This document shows positions 33,390-36,835 of a stretch of 36,835 nt of DNA, one piece after another (positions within the stretch are counted from its first letter, which is position 1; each line of letters starts with the position of its first letter). Source of the stretch: Marivita sp. (GTDB lineage Bacteria; Pseudomonadota; Alphaproteobacteria; Rhodobacterales; Rhodobacteraceae); contig NZ_JAIPUS010000028.1 of assembly GCF_020055675.1 (NCBI RefSeq), positions 1 through 36,835 on the forward strand, in the 5' to 3' direction. The translations under genes were made by a program, and so were the position numbers. A model generated the notes under the pieces. That model saw nothing but the letters and a program-made list of their open reading frames with translations, ran no database searches and was not told the DNA's origin.

Positions 33390-33563
33390 ATGGAATACGG
33401 TATTTTCGGCATTCTTGTCCTGATCGCGGACATTTATGCCTTGGTTAAAACATGGGAGAGCGGGGCATCGACCGGGGCCAAGCTGCTCTGGACGGTTGTG
33501 ATCCTGCTGTTGCCGGTCCTGGGGGTTATCCTGTGGCTGCTTTTGGGACCCAAGGCGGGCTGA
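33390..33563 (+). CDS. Small membrane protein, PLDc_N-like
   Basis: A 57-residue protein, MEYGIFGILVLIADIYALVK followed by TWESGASTGAKLLWTVVILLLPVLGVILWLLLGPKAG. Two hydrophobic segments (about 4-19 and 34-52) flank a short polar loop, and the end GVILWLLLGPK matches the phospholipase_D-nuclease N-terminal (PF13396-type) module. That module occurs as a small stand-alone inner-membrane protein in many Rhodobacteraceae; its function is unknown. The ATG is preceded by a modest AGGCAT. A strong terminator follows 59 bp after the stop. Coding bias and the terminator support a real gene. Confidence 0.82.
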   Translation: MEYGIFGILVLIADIYALVKTWESGASTGAKLLWTVVILLLPVLGVILWLLLGPKAG

Positions 33564-33621
33564 TTGCAGAGCCGGATGTGACGGGCGCGTTTTCCTCTGA
33601 CGCGTCAGGCACGGCCTCTTG

Positions 33622-33658
33622 CGCACCGGGTTCCGGTTTTCCGGCCCGGTGCGTTTTT
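33622..33658 (+). terminator. Rho-independent terminator
   Basis: CGCACCGGG (33622-33630) and CCCGGTGCG (33645-33653) form a perfect 9-bp GC-rich stem with a 14-nt loop, followed at once by TTTTT (33654-33658). This is the clearest intrinsic terminator in the window. It ends the 57-residue protein's transcript and lies 24 bp before the 3' end of the convergent hydrolase gene. Confidence 0.85.
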
Positions 33659-33681
33659 GCATCTGCCGGTTCGTTGCGCGA

Positions 33682-35343
33682 TCAGTCGCCATGCACCGCG
33701 CGCCAGCGCGGGGTGTCGTCGTCCAGGTGGCGCAGCGCACCCCAACTGCCCCATTTGCCGGGAGGCGCGACATCGACAAACACGTTGAAAGACGCGCCGC
33801 CCGCTGCGTGCCATGCGCGGATCGCATCGCGGTAGAGCGCACCCATCTCGGCGGAATAATTGAACGCATTGAGGAAGCCGACCAGCCGGTCATTGTCGAC
33901 CGCGTCCCATTGCGCCGCGGCATGGGTGCCGCCCTCGTACATCAACAGCTCGTACCCGTGCCGGTCGGCCACCTGCGCGTGATGCGGCCAGAGCCTCTCC
34001 GTCATCTCGCGGAACGATCCGGCGCGCACCGTCTCGGCGGCCTTGGCAAAGGTGCCATCGAACCGGTGCGCGCGGACATGTTCCCGCAGCGCCACGCGGC
34101 TGAGCCCGTCGGCGGTGCCGGTCGCGCGGGCGCGCGCCTCGGCGGTATCGAGAAGCGCTTCGGTGGCATCCGGTGCGCCCAGCTCATGGCCGAAATACCC
34201 GGTCACGGCATAGGCATCGAAAGACTGCGCCGGGTCGCGCCCCAGCACGGCGCGGGCCTGGGCCCCCTGCAGCACGGCGCGTTCCAGCCCGGGCCATCCC
34301 GTATGCACCGCGACCACGCGTTTCAGCCGTGCCTGCGCCTGGGGGCCGAAGCTGTCGGTCCAGATATCCATCACCTGGGCGGCGCGCAGGCCATAAAGCT
34401 GCATCCAGCCGGCCTCTACCTCGCCCCAGTGGGCTTCGGCCTGCTGCTGTGCCCAGCGGGCCTGGTCGAAGATGAAATTCCAGACCTCGTTGGAATACTC
34501 CAGATGCACCACCAGCCCCGGATCCAGCGTGGTTTTGACCTGGTCCGCCATGGCGCGCACAAGCGCATCATCGGCCAGGTGGGGCAGGTTGATCCACGGG
34601 TCCGCCTGCAGCGTGTTGGCCAGATCGACAATCGTTCCGAGCGGCACGCCGCGCCATGAATAGGAGAAATCCGTCTCTTTCGGCATATCGTCCCATGTGG
34701 CGCGTGTGGCGTTATTGGTCTCCATCCAGTCCATGAACCGTATCGTGCCGAACCGGTCGAGCTTGTCGGTCCAGAGGGGGTTGAAACGCGCGCCGCCTGC
34801 ATGCAGGTCGAGATGCTCTTGTTTCACCACTGTGATCCCGCGGATCGGATCGGAGGCCTCGGTGGCCGAGATCTGCAGCCCGACCGGCCCGTCGCCGGGG
34901 GTGTAGGCGAACACGCGATGCCCCTCCGCGCGACGGATCACACGGGCGTTTCCGGTGATTTCGAACCGGCCCTGCCCGGTGAAGAACACGTGATAGCGCC
35001 CGGCCAGATGTGTGGCCTCGACCGGTTGATCGGTCAGGATCAGCGCCTCGAGAGAGCTGACCTCGGCGGGCACGCGCCGGGGCCAGCCATTTTCATCGAT
35101 CGCGCCCTGCGCCTGCAGGTCTTCGAATGACACGCCGCCCCATTGGCCCGGCAGATGCCCGATCCAGGGGCGCGCGGTTTTCATCAGGTCGAGGAAAGGA
35201 TGCTGCGTCGACCAGTCCGAGATACCGTTGAGCCCCACCGACATCGGCCGGTCCGTGACCTGTGCCGCGGCCGGCCCCGCCAGCCAGAGGGCCAAACAGA
35301 ACAGAGTGCGGCACAGAACGTGGCAGGTCCTGGAAAGTGACAT
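33682..35343 (-). CDS. Secreted glycoside-hydrolase-like protein
   Basis: The 553-residue product starts at MSLSRTCHVLCRTLFCLALW, with GGAGA upstream; the longer frame to 35490 lacks support. Residues 1-27 are a Sec signal peptide with a likely cleavage after GPAAA. The mature part shows SVGLNGISDWSTQHPFLDLMKTARPW, then FMDWMETNNATRATWDD, and HLEYSNEVWNFIFDQARW near residue 282; the Glu of NEVW is the usual acid/base of clan-A-type hydrolases. YEGGTHAAAQW near 480 may hold the second carboxylate. A periplasmic or extracellular enzyme that cuts the locus's polysaccharide is plausible; 'cellulose-binding protein' is a common label for relatives. Confidence 0.72.
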   Translation of the reverse strand: MSLSRTCHVLCRTLFCLALWLAGPAAAQVTDRPMSVGLNGISDWSTQHPFLDLMKTARPWIGHLPGQWGGVSFEDLQAQGAIDENGWPRRVPAEVSSLEALILTDQPVEATHLAGRYHVFFTGQGRFEITGNARVIRRAEGHRVFAYTPGDGPVGLQISATEASDPIRGITVVKQEHLDLHAGGARFNPLWTDKLDRFGTIRFMDWMETNNATRATWDDMPKETDFSYSWRGVPLGTIVDLANTLQADPWINLPHLADDALVRAMADQVKTTLDPGLVVHLEYSNEVWNFIFDQARWAQQQAEAHWGEVEAGWMQLYGLRAAQVMDIWTDSFGPQAQARLKRVVAVHTGWPGLERAVLQGAQARAVLGRDPAQSFDAYAVTGYFGHELGAPDATEALLDTAEARARATGTADGLSRVALREHVRAHRFDGTFAKAAETVRAGSFREMTERLWPHHAQVADRHGYELLMYEGGTHAAAQWDAVDNDRLVGFLNAFNYSAEMGALYRDAIRAWHAAGGASFNVFVDVAPPGKWGSWGALRHLDDDTPRWRAVHGD

Positions 35344-35566
35344 GGGACGTCTCCGGTTGGGACAATGGGCGGTGCGCGACACCCGACCTGTTGGCGTGGC
35401 ACAGTATAAGGCCTCTTGTCGCTCACAGAAATCCCTCATCTTCCCGGGATGCGATCGTCTGAACGGGGTGAAAATATCAATAATTAACATAACTTTGCTT
35501 ATACGAGCAAGATTTGTGGCCGCAAAGCGATAATGTCACCCATGGGCAAAGCAGTATCCGTGTTGA
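35344..35566. promoter_or_regulatory. Upstream region of the hydrolase gene
   Basis: On the minus strand TATACT (35403-35408) could be a -10 about 60 nt before the start; its -35 is weak. Farther up are an AT-rich stretch (35465-35515) and an inverted repeat TTGCT/AGCAA (35495-35499 and 35506-35510). The border of the IS110 element must lie somewhere between about 35510 and 35567, but IS110 elements lack terminal inverted repeats, so it cannot be fixed. Confidence 0.35.
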
Positions 35567-36502
35567 TCAAGCGTAATCTTCAGACCATTTCCGCCCGTCT
35601 CTGAGAAGTGCGTTTGCGACAACGACAAGCTTTCGCATGATGGCGGTCAGCGCGACTTTGGGCGGTTTTCCGGCTTTCACCAGCTGGTCGTATTTCCTCT
35701 TTGCGCTCAGGTCGTGACGGATCACGCACAGTGCGGGCATATACATAGCGCGGCGGAAGAATGCGCGCCCGCCTTGGATGCGTTCCTTGCCCTGCCATTT
35801 TCCTGATTGGCGTGAGATCGGAGCCAATCCGGCCAGACATGCAGCCTGTTTTCCGCTCATGGTGCCCAGTTCGGGCATTTCGATCAGCATCGAAAATGCG
35901 GTGACCGTTGAGATGCCGGGAATACTTGTCAGGATGTCGAACTGCGCCATCAGCTGAGCGTCTTGCGCGACGAGTTCCAGGATGGCCTTATCAATCTGAT
36001 CAAGGTGTTTTTCAACTTGGGTCAGCCGCTCTTTCAGCTGGCGCTTCAGCAGCTTTTGTGTGGTTGTTTGCATCCGTGTGCGCACCGTGACGCGATCTTT
36101 GATTAACCCACGCCTGGCCGTCATCATCTCTCTGAGAATGTTGAGATATTCAGCTTTAGGCGCTTGCGGTTCAAGCTGCAAAATGGTGCCCATCTTGGCG
36201 AGTATCGCTGCATCGACCCGATCGGTCTTCGCAAGCGTCCCCGTTGCTTCGGCAAACCTACGGGCTTGTCGTGGGTTCACCTTGGAATATGGAACAGCCC
36301 CTTCCGACAGGCTGTTTTCCAGTCGCCTGTGGTACACGCCGGATGCCTCGAACACGACCAAACCGGCGCTGCTGATCTCTATCCATCGATGCAACGCGCG
36401 CAGGCCTCTGCCATCATTGGCAAACTGCCTGTGTTCAGCTCGCGCCATGCTGTAGGCATCAAGCCAGTCTTTTGATACGTCGATTCCAATGGTATCATTC
36501 AT
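35567..36502 (-). CDS. IS110 family transposase (DEDD recombinase)
   Basis: This recombinase inserts its element with the help of an element-encoded bridge RNA in the IS110 group. The start MNDTIGIDVSKDWLDAYSM (36502) has GAGG upstream; a GTG at 36517 adds five residues. The product has 311 residues, full length for the family. The RuvC-like DEDD domain shows GIDVSKD, VVFEASGVYHR and AKTDRVDA; a coiled-coil region follows (KLLKRQLKERLTQVEKHLDQID). The C-terminal Transposase_20 domain has SIPGISTVTAFSMLIEMPEL and ACLAGLAPISRQSGKWQGKERI with the catalytic Ser. No frameshift is seen, so it may be active. Confidence 0.94.
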   Translation of the reverse strand: MNDTIGIDVSKDWLDAYSMARAEHRQFANDGRGLRALHRWIEISSAGLVVFEASGVYHRRLENSLSEGAVPYSKVNPRQARRFAEATGTLAKTDRVDAAILAKMGTILQLEPQAPKAEYLNILREMMTARRGLIKDRVTVRTRMQTTTQKLLKRQLKERLTQVEKHLDQIDKAILELVAQDAQLMAQFDILTSIPGISTVTAFSMLIEMPELGTMSGKQAACLAGLAPISRQSGKWQGKERIQGGRAFFRRAMYMPALCVIRHDLSAKRKYDQLVKAGKPPKVALTAIMRKLVVVANALLRDGRKWSEDYA

Positions 36503-36517
36503 CTGTCTTTTCCTCAC

Positions 36518-36712
36518 CTCGTCTTGTCATGCGGGCTTTGCGCCCCAGTATCCGTTCAGGTCGATAGAAAAGACGGAGGCGATCACACTGCTTTTCGGTC
36601 CTTGCATGACCTGAAATGTCCCGATCCGTCCCCCGCCGCTGTCCGGCATATATGAGGTGCCGGTCAGCGGCTCCGTTATCGCATGGGAGCCAAGGACAGC
36701 CTAAGACAAGAA
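36518..36712 (-). ncRNA. Candidate bridge RNA region of the IS110 element
   Basis: The non-coding stretch upstream of the recombinase is where IS110-group elements encode their bridge RNA. It contains a strong stem: 36635-36641 with 36665-36671 (GCCGCTG/CAGCGGC), a T-T mismatch, then CCGGCA (36643-36648) with TGCCGG (36658-36663), closed by a 9-nt loop. A second possible pairing is AGGTC (36559-36563) with GACCT (36609-36613). Ends are estimated only. Guide loops cannot be assigned without the element borders and target. Confidence 0.45.
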
Positions 36713-36752
36713 GTGTCACTCTCTTCGCATAACGATGTGAGGATGAGCGGAC

Positions 36753-36835
36753 ATGGGATGGGTGATGATGAGCGAGCGCGAGTTGAACCGCGTGGAAGTT
36801 TTGGCGCAGGTCGATGATGGTCGGCTGAGCGTGGA
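36753..36835 (+). CDS. ISNCY-like transposase, 5' part (cut by window end)
   Basis: The frame from 36753 reads MGWVMMSERELNRVEVLAQVDDGRLSV and runs off the window. MSERELNR-EVLAQV-DGRL is the characteristic N terminus of ISNCY-group transposases, the beginning of a helix-turn-helix domain. The true start is probably one of the ATGs at 36765 or 36768. GTGAGGATGAG upstream may provide the ribosome-binding site. The element's left end likely lies near TGTCACTCTC (36714-36723). With the IS110 next to it, this side of the locus is an IS-rich border. Confidence 0.7.
   Translation, partial: MGWVMMSERELNRVEVLAQVDDGRLSV

Noticed and set aside
35534-36723. TGTCAC at both sides of the IS110 element as ends of an interrupted ISNCY element
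   Set aside because: TGTCACCC (35534) and TGTCACTC (36714) share only six bases and are in direct, not inverted, orientation; chance is likely.

Overview
This window is about 36.8 kb of GC-rich alphaproteobacterial DNA. It most likely comes from an extrachromosomal replicon of a roseobacter (Rhodobacteraceae). At its centre is a RepA-I type replication module: repA, an iteron origin, parA, parB and two parS-like palindromes. Around it lies an almost uninterrupted set of genes for making, exporting and modifying a surface polysaccharide. The first gene after repA is rmlC, and its start overlaps the repA stop. This is the arrangement known from the rhamnose-operon 'biofilm plasmids' of roseobacters (RepA-I replicons carrying rmlABCD). 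Assignment to that group rests on protein motifs and gene order only. The window ends are not plasmid ends: the right edge cuts a transposase gene.

Layout. 1-4727 (minus strand): two glycosyltransferases, then kdsD-kdsB-kdsA for Kdo supply, with overlapping starts and stops. 5030-11042 (plus): gmd, a large glycosyltransferase, a sulfotransferase and manC. 11109-12485 (minus): a phosphomannomutase that supplies manC. 12637-13710 (plus): a DUF2793 protein. 13711-14157: a lower-GC stretch with no convincing gene. 14158-17594 (minus): rmlC-rmlB-rmlD-rmlA. 17594-18598 (minus): repA. 18599-19051: origin and parA promoter region. 19052-21689 (plus): parA and parB. 21839-24175 (plus): a GT2-GT4 fusion placed between two 58-bp copies of a parS-like site. 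24256-26953: an ABC polysaccharide exporter (KpsM-like, KpsE-like, KpsT-like). 26961-33234: GT2, GT25, GT4, a protein of unknown function and a second sulfotransferase. 33390-33563: a 57-residue membrane protein. 33682-35343: a secreted glycoside-hydrolase-like protein. 35567 to the end: an IS110-family element, then the start of an ISNCY-like transposase gene.

How it fits together. dTDP-L-rhamnose (RmlABCD), a GDP-4-keto-6-deoxymannose derivative (ManC, phosphomannomutase, Gmd) and CMP-Kdo (KdsD, KdsA, KdsB) would feed at least seven glycosyltransferases. Two sulfotransferases may sulfate the chain, and the KpsMT-E-like ABC system would export it. A secreted hydrolase could trim or release it. 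Genes that would complete these routes but are not seen here are kdsC, kpsC/kpsS, an outer-membrane export protein, and a reductase for the Gmd product.

The most interesting signals are regulatory. The three 22-bp iterons each carry a GANTC (CcrM) site that survives even where the iteron has diverged. TTAA-N7-TTAA (CtrA-type) boxes lie in the origin/parA region and before the fusion glycosyltransferase, with near matches before gmd and before the 32143-31166 gene. The two parS-like 18-bp palindromes bracket a glycosyltransferase gene. Together these suggest, as inference, that replication, segregation and polysaccharide production of this replicon are tied to the host cell-cycle circuitry.
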